This document shows positions 1-8,096 of a stretch of DNA of 64,000 nucleotides, piece by piece. This DNA comes from an uncultured Agathobacter sp. Its GTDB lineage: Bacteria > Bacillota > Clostridia > Lachnospirales > Lachnospiraceae. Position 1 is the stretch's first letter; each line of letters starts with the position of its first letter. A program made the translations under genes and the position numbers. The stretch covers positions 79,117 through 143,116 of the forward strand of contig CAKRDT010000001.1 in the NCBI GenBank assembly GCA_934316545.1, given 5' to 3'. Below the pieces are notes generated by a model. It saw only the letters and a program-made list of their open reading frames with translations. It searched no databases and had not been told where the DNA came from.

Positions 1-1632
1 CTTATGTGCCTTAAGTGCCTGCACAAGCATACGCTTCTGGTTCGGAGTCACACGTCCGAATACCGTATATTCTTCGACAGCATGATAATAATCGCTCTTT
101 GTCTTTAAAACAGATGCATCCACATACCGTTCTGCATTGGCAATTCCGGCCTCCTTTGCAATGACCGATACCGTCAGCGGATTATCTCCGGAAATCACTT
201 TGATCTCCACTTCATTTTCCGCGAAATAAGTAAATGTCTCCTTTGCGCCTTTTCGGATTGGATTGGCAAGCATAACAAACCCCATCGGAACAACTGGTTC
301 CGTCAATGGTTTCTTCGTCAGGGTTCCCTCATACGCTCCGAACACAAGCACACGGTAGCCCTTGCTGCTGTACTCTGCAATCTGCTCCTGATATTCATCA
401 AACTGATTGCGCAATACGAATTCCGGTGCACCGATCACATAACTCTTTCCATCATCCATGATCGCACCGGAGAATTTTGTCTCGGATGAAAACGAGAACA
501 CTTCTTTGGCGCGCATTCCCCCACCCTCGGTAAAATGAGCCTGAAGAGCCTCCATCGTGGCATTATCCTTATTCTGCGCTTTCACAACGTCCGCAAGTGT
601 TTTACATGTTGCATTCTCATCCAGCCCGTCGAGGATTTCTACCTCGTATACATGCATACCTGGCTCCGTGATCGTTCCGGTCTTATCCACACAGAGAACA
701 TTAACACGTGCCAACGTTTCGATGCATTTCATATCGTGAATCAATACTTTCTTCTGTGCAAGGCGAACGGACGATACCGCCATCGCCACACTCGACAGCA
801 GATATAATCCTTCCGGGATCATGCCAATGATGGCAGCCACCATTCCGGTAATGCTGTCGTGAAGTGTACCCTCGTTATAAATAAAAGACTGCACGAATAA
901 AGCGATTCCGATCGGAATGATAATAATTCCCATAACCATGATCAGATAATTCAGCGAACGGATCATCTCGGACTGCTCGCCTTTTTTGCTTTTTGTTGCC
1001 TGTAATGTCAGTTTGGAAATATAGGAATCTTTGCCGACTTTCTCAAGGCGCGCATACGCCTTTCCGGACACGACAAAACTTCCGGAAAGCAGCTGGTCAC
1101 CCGCTCTCTTTGTGATCTCATCCGACTCACCCGTGATCAACGATTCATTGACCTGAAGTTCTCCGTCAATCACCTTAGCATCTGCAGGAATCTGGCTTCC
1201 CGCGCTAAACTCAACCACGTCATCCAACACGAGTTTATCCGCCGGAATCTTGGCTTTTTTACCATCACGGATGACCACACTCTGTGGCGCATTCAGAATG
1301 GAAAGCTTATCGAGTACCTTCTTCGAATGGATCTCCTGAACGATACCGATGCATGTATTTGCAACAATGATAGGCAGGAAAAGCATATCGCGCCACGCAC
1401 CGACAATCGACAGCAATACTGCGATAATCGCAAACACTAAGTTAAAGTACGTAAACACATTCGACTTCACAATGTCCGATACCGACATCGTGGACGATTC
1501 TACTTTATAATTATCCGCATGACACGCAAAACGTTCCTTCACCTGCTCCGCAGAAAGTCCCACGCCCGGTTCTGCCTGCACGCGTGTAAGCGGCATTCTC
1601 TGCTCCATTTCCATCTCTGTATGATTTCCCAT
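1..1632 (-). CDS. P-type cation ATPase, CtpE-like (partial)
   Basis: Membrane ATPase that moves a cation across the cytoplasmic membrane using a phospho-aspartate intermediate. 544 codons are visible and the frame is open to the window edge, so the C-terminus is missing. Seen: the actuator-domain TGES motif, an M4-type PEGLYLLSS segment, the DKTGT phosphorylation motif with the Asp near residue 316, and a VISGDNP motif. The reading stops just before the expected GDGxND hinge. PEGLxLL before DKTGT resembles the CtpE branch (linked to calcium in mycobacteria) more than heavy-metal P1B pumps, and no N-terminal metal-binding CxxC domain is seen. The start ATG follows a GGAAG/GGAAAG-type ribosome site. 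The ion is inferred, not shown. Confidence 0.88.
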   Translation of the reverse strand, partial: MGNHTEMEMEQRMPLTRVQAEPGVGLSAEQVKERFACHADNYKVESSTMSVSDIVKSNVFTYFNLVFAIIAVLLSIVGAWRDMLFLPIIVANTCIGIVQEIHSKKVLDKLSILNAPQSVVIRDGKKAKIPADKLVLDDVVEFSAGSQIPADAKVIDGELQVNESLITGESDEITKRAGDQLLSGSFVVSGKAYARLEKVGKDSYISKLTLQATKSKKGEQSEMIRSLNYLIMVMGIIIIPIGIALFVQSFIYNEGTLHDSITGMVAAIIGMIPEGLYLLSSVAMAVSSVRLAQKKVLIHDMKCIETLARVNVLCVDKTGTITEPGMHVYEVEILDGLDENATCKTLADVVKAQNKDNATMEALQAHFTEGGGMRAKEVFSFSSETKFSGAIMDDGKSYVIGAPEFVLRNQFDEYQEQIAEYSSKGYRVLVFGAYEGTLTKKPLTEPVVPMGFVMLANPIRKGAKETFTYFAENEVEIKVISGDNPLTVSVIAKEAGIANAERYVDASVLKTKSDYYHAVEEYTVFGRVTPNQKRMLVQALKAHK

Positions 1633-1728
1633 ATTACTTTCCACTTCCTATGTATTTTCTGTTATTATACCCTCTTTTTAATCAAAATTCGCTCTTTTTA
1701 CAAATTGTTTCCAAAACTTTTATAATTT

Positions 1729-2244
1729 CTGCAAATTCGGGTTGCCGTGATCGAATAGGCTTTCTAAAACGGACGATACCGGATGATAAAGGGACGATAG
1801 AAAATTAGCAGTAGGTATTATAAAGTCAACGGACTTTGAACGATTTCAATGACTGGAAAATTTTCAGAGTTACGGCATCGGTGCATACAATTATTTTATC
1901 GAAAAAATAAGTATGGCTCCGATGCCTGTAGCATGAAAAAGTTAGTCATTGAAATCATCCAAAATCCTGTTGATTCAGAAAATTTACTGCTAATTTTTTT
2001 GACATTCTTAAATCCGTTATCTGCGTATAAAAAAATAACCTATCTGATGCACGACAAAAATTTGCTTCATAGTAAGAGAAAAATAGTCGGATAAAAAATT
2101 GAAACCTAAAAATGGATAATCATTTACACACGCCAAAATTTGCTGCATAGTAGATAATAAAAATTGACGCGCGGTGTTATTTTATAAATGAAAGTAAGAT
2201 TTCGCCGCGCGGGATTTGTTTTATGTAAAGTATTAGCGAACAAG
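1729..2244. repeat. Complex palindromic repeat, left copy of inverted pair
   Basis: About 515 bp of AT-rich, non-coding sequence that recurs in inverted orientation at 4200-4745. It has a head block (1729-1800, containing AAAACGGACGATACCGG), an imperfect internal palindrome whose outer arms are 1801-1813 and 1985-1997 (AAAATTAGCAGTA and its complement), inner arms around GGCATCGG/CCGATGCC, and a tail block (2136-2244) with GACGCGCGG and its near-complement CCGCGCG. The short ORFs across it are unlikely to be real. The rest of the gene-free stretch 1633-2375 (1633-1728 and 2245-2375) shows nothing I recognise. Confidence 0.85.
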
Positions 2245-2375
2245 TGGATTAAGGATGGGAGTGTCCCGGTCAGCGTGACAAAATGATAAAAACATGGTCC
2301 TATTTTCAATTTTCTTCTGCAGGTCATATGATTTCGGCCTTCCTCTTGACCTGGATCTCATTTTCCCCCTGTAGG

Positions 2376-2894
2376 TCATGGGCTTTCCTGCTTTCCCCTT
2401 CCGTCGAATGCATTGTCTTCCACATACGCCATCATTGTATTGTTTCTCCATGCATGTGCCAAAAGCAGCAGTATAAAACCAGCGCCAATGAACCATGCAT
2501 TTTTCAATACGATTCCGACAAGTAAAACTCCTGCGATACCGATGCCGATCAAAATCATGATTACACGGTGTTCTTTGAGCCATTTATTTTTGTAGAAATC
2601 AATTCTGTCTTTTAAGGTGAAGCTGCTTGTTTTAACCGTCTGCTTTAAGTTTTCTTCCGCCGCCTGTCTGTATTCTGCTTCTGAAAGCCTCTTTCCACTT
2701 AACAATTCATTGATGCTTACACCAAACAACTCACTCATCGCAAGAAGCGCCTCCGCCGGTGGCAGATAGGTGCCGGTCTCCCATCTGGATACAGTCTTGT
2801 TGGTCACTCCCAGTTTTTCACCAAGCTGTTCCTGCGTAAGTTTTTGTTTTTTTCTGAGTTCCGCTATAAAAATTCCAATCTTAATCAAATCCAT
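2376..2894 (-). CDS. XRE-family regulator with two C-terminal membrane helices
   Basis: 172-residue protein. Residues about 7-62 form a Cro/C1-type helix-turn-helix (LTQEQLGEKLGV followed by TVSRWETG), so it should bind DNA. After a charged linker two hydrophobic segments lie near residues 110-128 and 131-148, suggesting a membrane-tethered regulator. The start was chosen at the ATG preceded by AGGAGGTGATACAG; a 25-residue N-terminal extension lacks this site. It is the last gene of a small minus-strand cluster (3558 to 2376) that also encodes a small membrane protein and an ArsC/Spx-like protein, all inside the inverted-repeat-bounded patch. The target genes and signal are unknown. Confidence 0.85.
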   Translation of the reverse strand: MDLIKIGIFIAELRKKQKLTQEQLGEKLGVTNKTVSRWETGTYLPPAEALLAMSELFGVSINELLSGKRLSEAEYRQAAEENLKQTVKTSSFTLKDRIDFYKNKWLKEHRVIMILIGIGIAGVLLVGIVLKNAWFIGAGFILLLLAHAWRNNTMMAYVEDNAFDGRGKQESP

Positions 2895-2972
2895 CTGTAT
2901 CACCTCCTGAATTAGGATATCAGTTCGAAGCTTTCTTGTCTTTCCCACAGACCGCGAATCGTTGGACATTCC

Positions 2973-3155
2973 CTATTTTCTGCCGCGGACAACGAGCAAA
3001 AGGATTGCCAGAGCAAAAAACAATCCCCCCATTCCAAGCAGCACCCATCCACCAATCCCATCTGTCGATATGGATATCCTTGAGAACAAAAATGAAAGCA
3101 TCAATAAAAGTGCTGCCACGATCAACCATAGTTTCTTCTTTTGCTTCATTCGCAT
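2973..3155 (-). CDS. Small two-helix membrane protein
   Basis: About 60 residues, unrecognised family. A basic N-terminus (MKQKKK) is followed by two hydrophobic helices separated by a short GIGG-containing turn, ending in VRGRK. The start used here overlaps the stop of the upstream ArsC/Spx-like gene by one base (TGATG), implying translational coupling; a second ATG two codons later is also possible. The gene lies 78 bp upstream of the membrane-tethered XRE regulator. A role as its partner is only an inference from position. Confidence 0.6.
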   Translation of the reverse strand: MRMKQKKKLWLIVAALLLMLSFLFSRISISTDGIGGWVLLGMGGLFFALAILLLVVRGRK

Positions 3156-3496
3156 CACTCCCACTTTTTCCACACATCCGGCTGATAACCAAGCGTCGAC
3201 TGCTTTCCGCTTCGAACCACCGGAGTCTTAATTACCTGCGGATTTTCAAGCACCTTTTCCAGCTTGTCTTCATCCGCAATATACTTGATCAGCGCAAGCA
3301 GATCCTGGTCCTTGCCGTCCCAGTTGATCATGTTTTCAAGACCACCGTTCACCTGCGCAACCGAATTAAACTCTCCTTTGCTCATCCCCTTAGCCTGCAT
3401 ATCGATAAACTGATACTTGATGCCGCGTTCCTTGAAAAAGCGCTCTGCTTTCTTTGTATCGTTACATTTTTTCGTTCCGAAAATTTGAATATTCAT
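3155..3496 (-). CDS. ArsC/Spx-family thioredoxin-fold protein
   Basis: 113 residues of the ArsC/Spx (COG1393) glutaredoxin-like fold. It opens MNIQIFGTKKCNDT with a single N-terminal Cys at residue 11, has the FFKERGI helix typical of the family, and contains the later TPVVR segment with the cis-Pro. There is no CxxC, so it is neither Bacillus Spx with its redox switch nor a proven arsenate reductase. No ars genes are nearby. The start has a clear AAGGAGGCGATTCC site, and its ATG overlaps the TGA of the 21-residue ORF upstream (ATGA). Function could be thiol-dependent reduction or RNA-polymerase binding; the sequence does not decide. Confidence 0.8.
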   Translation of the reverse strand: MNIQIFGTKKCNDTKKAERFFKERGIKYQFIDMQAKGMSKGEFNSVAQVNGGLENMINWDGKDQDLLALIKYIADEDKLEKVLENPQVIKTPVVRSGKQSTLGYQPDVWKKWE

Positions 3497-3558
3497 GGAA
3501 TCGCCTCCTTTACCCTTAAAAAAGTTTTCGCATACCACCACAGAGAAGTCTCTCCCAT
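3493..3558 (-). CDS. Short coupled leader ORF with tandem Trp
   Basis: A 21-residue ORF beginning MGETSLWWYAK. Its ATG sits behind a near-perfect GGAGGAGGTG ribosome site. Its TGA overlaps the ATG of the ArsC/Spx-like gene (ATGA), so translation of the two should be coupled. The peptide has two adjacent Trp codons, as in attenuation leaders, but no competing terminator hairpin was recognised between it and the next gene, so coupling alone is the simpler reading. It could also be the end of a longer, poorly supported frame extending up to 3717. Not a recognised family. Confidence 0.45.
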   Translation of the reverse strand: MGETSLWWYAKTFLRVKEAIP

Positions 3559-3710
3559 ATGAACACCTCCTCCGACCATGTAATAATAACCTTCAATCGC
3601 AGATTTTACAAAAAGCATTTTACTCCTCCATTTGGGTAAAACCTTTTTATACATCCCGGAACACTTTCTTCTTTTATCATATAACAATCCAATATTCCCA
3701 GGCAACCAAA

Positions 3711-3773
3711 TCTGCAAATTCGTGGTTATCGTGATCAGATTGGTTTTCTAAAACGGATGATACTGGATGATAG
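3711..3773 (+). repeat. Third copy of the palindromic repeat head block
   Basis: 63 bp matching the head of the repeat at 1729-1800 in the same orientation (CTGCAAATTCG near the start, CTAAAACGGATGATACTGG near the end). It immediately precedes the GGGTATA hairpin array. The rest of the repeat is absent here, so this is a partial or rearranged copy. Confidence 0.75.
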
Positions 3774-3792
3774 ATTTCTTAAGTTGTATTTT

Positions 3793-4032
3793 GGGTATAC
3801 AGCAGACTTTTTCAGACCTATACCCTGTCGCATACTTCAATTTGGGTATATAGTGGGATTTCTCGTCAGTATACCCTTTCTTGTCTTTTAATTTGGGTAT
3901 ACAGCGAGTTTTTCCCGTCTATATACCCTTTGGGGTCTTTTGATTTGGGTATACAGCGAGTTTTTCCCGTCTATATACCCTTTGGGGTCTTTTGATTTGG
4001 GTATAACAGCAGAATTTTCGTTGCTTATACCC
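3793..4032. repeat. Array of five 51-52 bp hairpin repeats (GGGTATA...TATACCC)
   Basis: Five units each start with GGGTATA and end with TATACCC: 3793-3825, 3844-3876, 3895-3928, 3947-3980 and 3999-4032. The period is 51-52 bp. Units three and four are identical over the full period including the linker; the outer units are diverged. Each unit can fold into a hairpin. The linkers are repeated rather than unique, so this is not a CRISPR array. An antisense frame across it (3888-4121) has internal amino-acid repeats caused by the DNA repeat and is not called. Bases 4033-4199 show nothing recognised. Confidence 0.9.
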
Positions 4033-4199
4033 TTTTCACTGTCGTTCGATACTTTTTGGTATTTGAGAAAACAGTGAACTTTATACCGTAAAGTTGTTAT
4101 TCCAGTTTGGGATACAAACAAACACCCAAACCGACATTTGCCGAAGATGGTGCTTATTAATCAGAGACTTATTTTACGGTCACTCTCTTACAAATTTTG

Positions 4200-4745
4200 C
4201 TTGTTCGCTAACACTACACATAAAATAAATCACGCGCGGCGAAATCTTACATTTACTTGTAAAATAACACCGCGCGTCAATTTTTATTATCTACTATGAT
4301 GCAAATTTTTGTCGTGCATCAGATAGGTTACTTGCAATACACAGATACCGGATTCCTAAAGTGTAAAAAAGAAAATTAGCAGTAGGTTCATTCGAACAAC
4401 AGGACTTCGAATGGATTTCAATGACCGTATCTCTCAACTTACCGGCATCGGATCATACTTATTTTTTTAGGACAAATTTGCAACTGCTTCACCGTTCCAT
4501 TATTATCGATAATTGCGCCTATCTCAGCCAATTATCCAAAATCGTTGGTGAAGTTGATTTGCAAATTTTCCTAAACAAAATAACTGTATCGTCCGATGGC
4601 GTAATTTTGAAGAACTCCCTCGGTCATTGAAATCGTTCAAAGTCCGTTGACTTTATAATATCTACTGCTAATTTTCTATTGTAAATCTATAATCGGTATC
4701 GTCCGTTTTAAAAATCCTATCTGATCACGACAAAGCCGAATTTAT
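4200..4745. repeat. Complex palindromic repeat, right (inverted) copy
   Basis: Inverted homologue of 1729-2244. The tail block (4200-4306) matches 2136-2244 closely, followed by the AACCTATCTGATGCACGAC block, the palindrome arms (4372-4384 and 4663-4675, AAAATTAGCAGTA and complement) and the head block at 4681-4745. It carries roughly 70-100 bp of extra central sequence that itself forms an inverted repeat (GACAAATTTGCAACTGCTTC against GAAGTTGATTTGCAAATTTTCC). The head block runs into the stop codon of nfnB. Confidence 0.85.
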
Positions 4746-6127
4746 TTTGCTGAAAGATACTCATCAATACCCTTCGCAGCAGCCTTGCCTGCCCCCATTG
4801 CAAGGATTACGGTAGCGGCACCTGTTACGGCATCTCCACCTGCGAATACGGCAGCCTTGCTGGTTGCTCCGTTCTCCTCGGAAGCCACGATACACTTGCG
4901 GCGGTTTGTCTCAAGTCCTGCTGTGGTAGAAGAAATGAGTGGGTTCGGAGAAGTACCGAGTGACATGATAACCGTGTCACAATCCATCTCATATTCAGAA
5001 CCAGGAATCTCAACCGGGCTTCTTCTTCCGGAAGCATCCGGCTCACCAAGCTCCATCTTGATGACACGAACACCCTTGACCCAGCCGTTCTCATCAACAA
5101 GGATCTCTGTCGGATTCTGAAGGAGATCAAAGATGATGCCCTCTTCTTTTGCGTGATGTACTTCTTCCTTACGAGCCGGAAGTTCTTCCTCACCACGACG
5201 ATATACGATATGAACCTCAGCGCCGAGACGAAGTGCGGTTCTTGCAGCATCCATTGCTACGTTACCACCGCCGACAACGACAACTTTTTTACCTCTTGAG
5301 ATTGGAGTCTCATATTCGTCCTTAAAAGCCTTCATCAGGTTATTTCTTGTCAGGAACTCATTTGCGGAGAATACGCCGTTGGCCTGTTCTCCAGGAATTC
5401 CCATGAATCTAGGAAGTCCTGCTCCGGAGCCGATAAATACAGCCTCGAATCCTTCCTCAGCCATCAACTCATCAATCTTAACTGACTTTCCGATGACTAC
5501 GTTTGTCTCAATCTTGACACCGAGAGACTTTACGTTCTCTACTTCCGCAGCGACAACCTTATCCTTTGGAAGACGGAACTCAGGAATACCGTAGCTTAAT
5601 ACACCGCCGGCCATATGAAGCGCCTCAAAAATCGTAACATCATAACCAAGCTTTGCAAGATCTCCGGCACAGGTCAGACCTGCAGGACCGGAACCAATGA
5701 CAGCAACCTTATGTCCGTTTGGCTCAGCTGTCTTCTTAGGCTTGATTCCATTCTCTCTTGCCCAATCCGCTACAAAACGCTCAAGCTTACCGATTGCAAC
5801 CGGATCTCCCTTGATTCCGCGGATACACTTGCCCTCACACTGGCTCTCCTGTGGACATACACGTCCGCAGACTGCAGGAAGTGCGGATGACTCTGAGATG
5901 ATCTGATAAGCAGCCTCAAAGTTACGCTCCTTCACCTGTGCGATAAATGCCGGAATATTGATGGAAACCGGGCATCCCTTCATACACTGGGCATTCTTAC
6001 AATTTAAGCAACGGGAAGCCTCAGCTACTGCCTCTTCCTCGTTGTATCCATAACATACTTCTTCAAAGTTCGTTGCACGAACCTTAGGCTCCTGCTCACG
6101 AACCGGTACTCTTACCATTGCATCCAT
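4742..6127 (-). CDS. nfnB: NfnB: NADP-dependent subunit of ferredoxin:NADP oxidoreductase (GltA-like)
   Basis: 461 residues. The N-terminal third has the Cys-rich 4Fe-4S region of the glutamate-synthase small-subunit family (CLNCKNAQCMKGCP, then CGRVCPQESQCEGKC), followed by an FAD-binding GSGPAGLTCAG fold and a second dinucleotide fold with GGGNVAMDAARTALRLG. Alone it would be annotated as GltA. Lying directly after an FAD/NAD-binding gene with a one-base stop/start overlap (TAATG), it is best read as NfnB of the electron-bifurcating NfnAB complex, which couples NADH and reduced ferredoxin oxidation to NADP+ reduction in the cytoplasm of anaerobes. The start has a GGAGGTGACAAATA site. Confidence 0.9.
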   Translation of the reverse strand: MDAMVRVPVREQEPKVRATNFEEVCYGYNEEEAVAEASRCLNCKNAQCMKGCPVSINIPAFIAQVKERNFEAAYQIISESSALPAVCGRVCPQESQCEGKCIRGIKGDPVAIGKLERFVADWARENGIKPKKTAEPNGHKVAVIGSGPAGLTCAGDLAKLGYDVTIFEALHMAGGVLSYGIPEFRLPKDKVVAAEVENVKSLGVKIETNVVIGKSVKIDELMAEEGFEAVFIGSGAGLPRFMGIPGEQANGVFSANEFLTRNNLMKAFKDEYETPISRGKKVVVVGGGNVAMDAARTALRLGAEVHIVYRRGEEELPARKEEVHHAKEEGIIFDLLQNPTEILVDENGWVKGVRVIKMELGEPDASGRRSPVEIPGSEYEMDCDTVIMSLGTSPNPLISSTTAGLETNRRKCIVASEENGATSKAAVFAGGDAVTGAATVILAMGAGKAAAKGIDEYLSAK

Positions 6128-7017
6128 TATTTGTCACCTCCGCAATGACCACAACCACCGTGGTGGGTGTCGCCTTCTTCATATGCAAGCTTTGCACGGC
6201 CTTCTTCTGTCTTGTACTGCTGTTGACGCTTCATTGCCTGATCAAAGTCAACGAGATGTCCGTCGAACTCCGGTCCGTCAACACATGCAAACTTGACTTC
6301 TCCGCCAACCATAAGACGGCAAGCGCCACACATTCCTGTTCCGTCAACCATGATCGGGTTCATGGAAACGATCGTAGGAATCTCAAGCTTCTTGGTCAGA
6401 ATGGTAACAAATTTCATCATGATCATCGGTCCGATCGCTACACATACATCGTAGTGCTTTCCTTCACCGACCAATGCCTCAAGCTGCTGGCATCCGTTTC
6501 CGTGGAATCCGTATGATCCATCGTCCGTTGTCACATAGACATTGCCAGCTACAGCTTTCATCTCATCAATGTAGAATAAGAGATCCTTGGTTCTTGATCC
6601 CATGATAACATCGGCATCAATACCGTGCTCATGTAACCATTTCACCTGTGGGTATACCGGTGCGGTTCCAAGACCTCCGGCGATAAATACGATGTTTTTC
6701 TTCTTGGTTTCCTCAAGGTTTTCTTCCTGACAAAGTTCAGAAGGACAACCGAGCGGTCCAACGAAATCTTCCAAAACGTCACCCTCGTTTAAACTCATCA
6801 TACGCTCTGTTCCTGCGCCGATAGTCTGTACAACGATGGTAACGGTCTCCTTTTCCCTGTCATAATCACAGATGGTAAGCGGAATTCGCTCTCCCACTTC
6901 ATCTGTCTTTGCGATAATAAACTGTCCCGGCAGACACTCCTTGGCAACACGTGGTGCCTTAATATCCATAAGGATAATGTTCTCCGCCAATGTTTCCTTT
7001 CGAACGATTGGATACAT
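6127..7017 (-). CDS. nfnA: NfnA: NADH/FAD 2Fe-2S subunit of ferredoxin:NADP oxidoreductase
   Basis: 296 residues of the dihydroorotate-dehydrogenase electron-transfer (PyrK-like) family. An FAD domain (residues about 1-100, with RIPLTICDYD) is followed by an NAD domain containing GGLGTAPVYP, and a CGACRxMVGGEVKFACVDGP Cys cluster for the 2Fe-2S centre. The C-terminus is a short Gly/His/Cys tail (GGCGHCGGDK). Its stop overlaps the nfnB start by one base. The start follows TAGGAGG, and a strong promoter lies 50-78 bp upstream, so nfnAB is a two-gene operon. Confidence 0.9.
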   Translation of the reverse strand: MYPIVRKETLAENIILMDIKAPRVAKECLPGQFIIAKTDEVGERIPLTICDYDREKETVTIVVQTIGAGTERMMSLNEGDVLEDFVGPLGCPSELCQEENLEETKKKNIVFIAGGLGTAPVYPQVKWLHEHGIDADVIMGSRTKDLLFYIDEMKAVAGNVYVTTDDGSYGFHGNGCQQLEALVGEGKHYDVCVAIGPMIMMKFVTILTKKLEIPTIVSMNPIMVDGTGMCGACRLMVGGEVKFACVDGPEFDGHLVDFDQAMKRQQQYKTEEGRAKLAYEEGDTHHGGCGHCGGDK

Positions 7018-7066
7018 AATTTTCCTCCTAGTGTTTTCTAATCCCTCGTAAATCTACGCTATTTCA

Positions 7067-7095
7067 ATCATATCGAAAAAGCATATCAATGTCAA
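7067..7095 (-). promoter_or_regulatory. Sigma-A promoter of nfnAB
   Basis: On the minus strand TTGACA (7095-7090) is followed by a 17-bp spacer and TATGAT (7072-7067). It faces the nfnA start at 7017. Confidence 0.8.
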
Positions 7096-7128
7096 AGAAT
7101 AATTATACATTATTTCCATAACTATATG

Positions 7129-8073
7129 TTATGAGAAGTAAACAAGCTCATCTTCCGGTTTCTCTGCCTTCTCGATAGAGATCGGATACAGTACCGGGCC
7201 TTTTCCCTTGTACTCACGCGCAAACTCAACACGTACCTCTGCGGTAATGTCAATCCACGACTTGTGTGGAATCTCGTTTTCCTTGTCGTACTTACATTTA
7301 AATCCGATAAATGTGACATCCTCGATGCAGCAGGTCATCGCAAAACGCCCCGGAACAAAAACACCTTTTCTTAATTTATCCGGATTATAAACGAGTGCGC
7401 GGAATTTGACCTTCTTGTGATCATACTTCTTGTAATTGTCCATCGCATCCATGTACCAGATTGCATAATCCGCGTCGGATAACTCAATCACATCCTGATT
7501 GATGTCAAATGGCAGCTCCTCCGGGCGCTCATCGATGGTGCCGTCTTTTCGCTCATAAACAATCTGTGCCTTACGGTTGATTGCTTTAATCGAGCGGCGG
7601 AGATGTCCCCGGTCGGTGTCGTCATCCGTGCGGTTGAAGATGACAACATCGCTGGAGAATACCTGCTCCTGCATCATCGCACGCATGTTGTTCATATACA
7701 TATCAAATGTGGTGGAATCAACAGTTGCAAGTGACTGTACAATTACCCACCCCTTCGGGAGATCTGCCTCAAGCAGCTTGTCCATTCCCCATGTTCCGTT
7801 GTACTCGATAAATACCTGCTCCGGAAGGTAGGAGTTTTGAATCTCCTGCAGCTTTTCCGGTGTAAATTCTTCCTCTGAATCAATTGTGACCAGCTTGAAA
7901 TTGACGGTGGCAAGCTTTGCCTCGTCGTACTCCTTCTCACCATCCTCACACATAATGATGATACCTTTTGCGCCGTCCCCGAACTCATTTTCAAAAAGCG
8001 TTTCCTCTACAAGAGAAGTCTTACCGCTGTCCATGAAGCCGGTAAACACGTATACTGGAATTTCCTGTGCCAT
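7129..8073 (-). CDS. G3E-family GTPase with YcgQ-like C-terminal domain
   Basis: 314 residues. The N-terminal half is a P-loop GTPase of the G3E/CobW class: the Walker A variant is FTGFMDSGKTS, and ECxG-like and IFNRTD (guanine-recognition NKxD-type) segments follow. The CxCC metal motif of canonical CobW proteins is not visible. From about residue 215 the sequence (FRALVYNPDKL, then RFAMTCCIEDV and WIDITAEV) resembles the C-terminal domain of TIGR03943/DUF1980 (YcgQ) proteins, which are usually encoded near CobW-like GTPases and a YcgR permease. This looks like a fusion. It ends 24 bp past the next G3E gene and is probably co-transcribed with it. The role is inferred to be metal handling. 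Confidence 0.75.
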   Translation of the reverse strand: MAQEIPVYVFTGFMDSGKTSLVEETLFENEFGDGAKGIIIMCEDGEKEYDEAKLATVNFKLVTIDSEEEFTPEKLQEIQNSYLPEQVFIEYNGTWGMDKLLEADLPKGWVIVQSLATVDSTTFDMYMNNMRAMMQEQVFSSDVVIFNRTDDDTDRGHLRRSIKAINRKAQIVYERKDGTIDERPEELPFDINQDVIELSDADYAIWYMDAMDNYKKYDHKKVKFRALVYNPDKLRKGVFVPGRFAMTCCIEDVTFIGFKCKYDKENEIPHKSWIDITAEVRVEFAREYKGKGPVLYPISIEKAEKPEDELVYFS

Positions 8074-8096
8074 AGTTGCTCCTTTTTCTTCTAAAT

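Noticed and set aside
3793..4032. Possible CRISPR array
   Set aside because: The sequence between repeats is itself repeated, the units are hairpins of 51-52 bp and no cas gene is present.
3888..4121. 77-codon frame across the hairpin array
   Set aside because: Its peptide repeats follow the DNA repeat, and no ribosome site precedes it.
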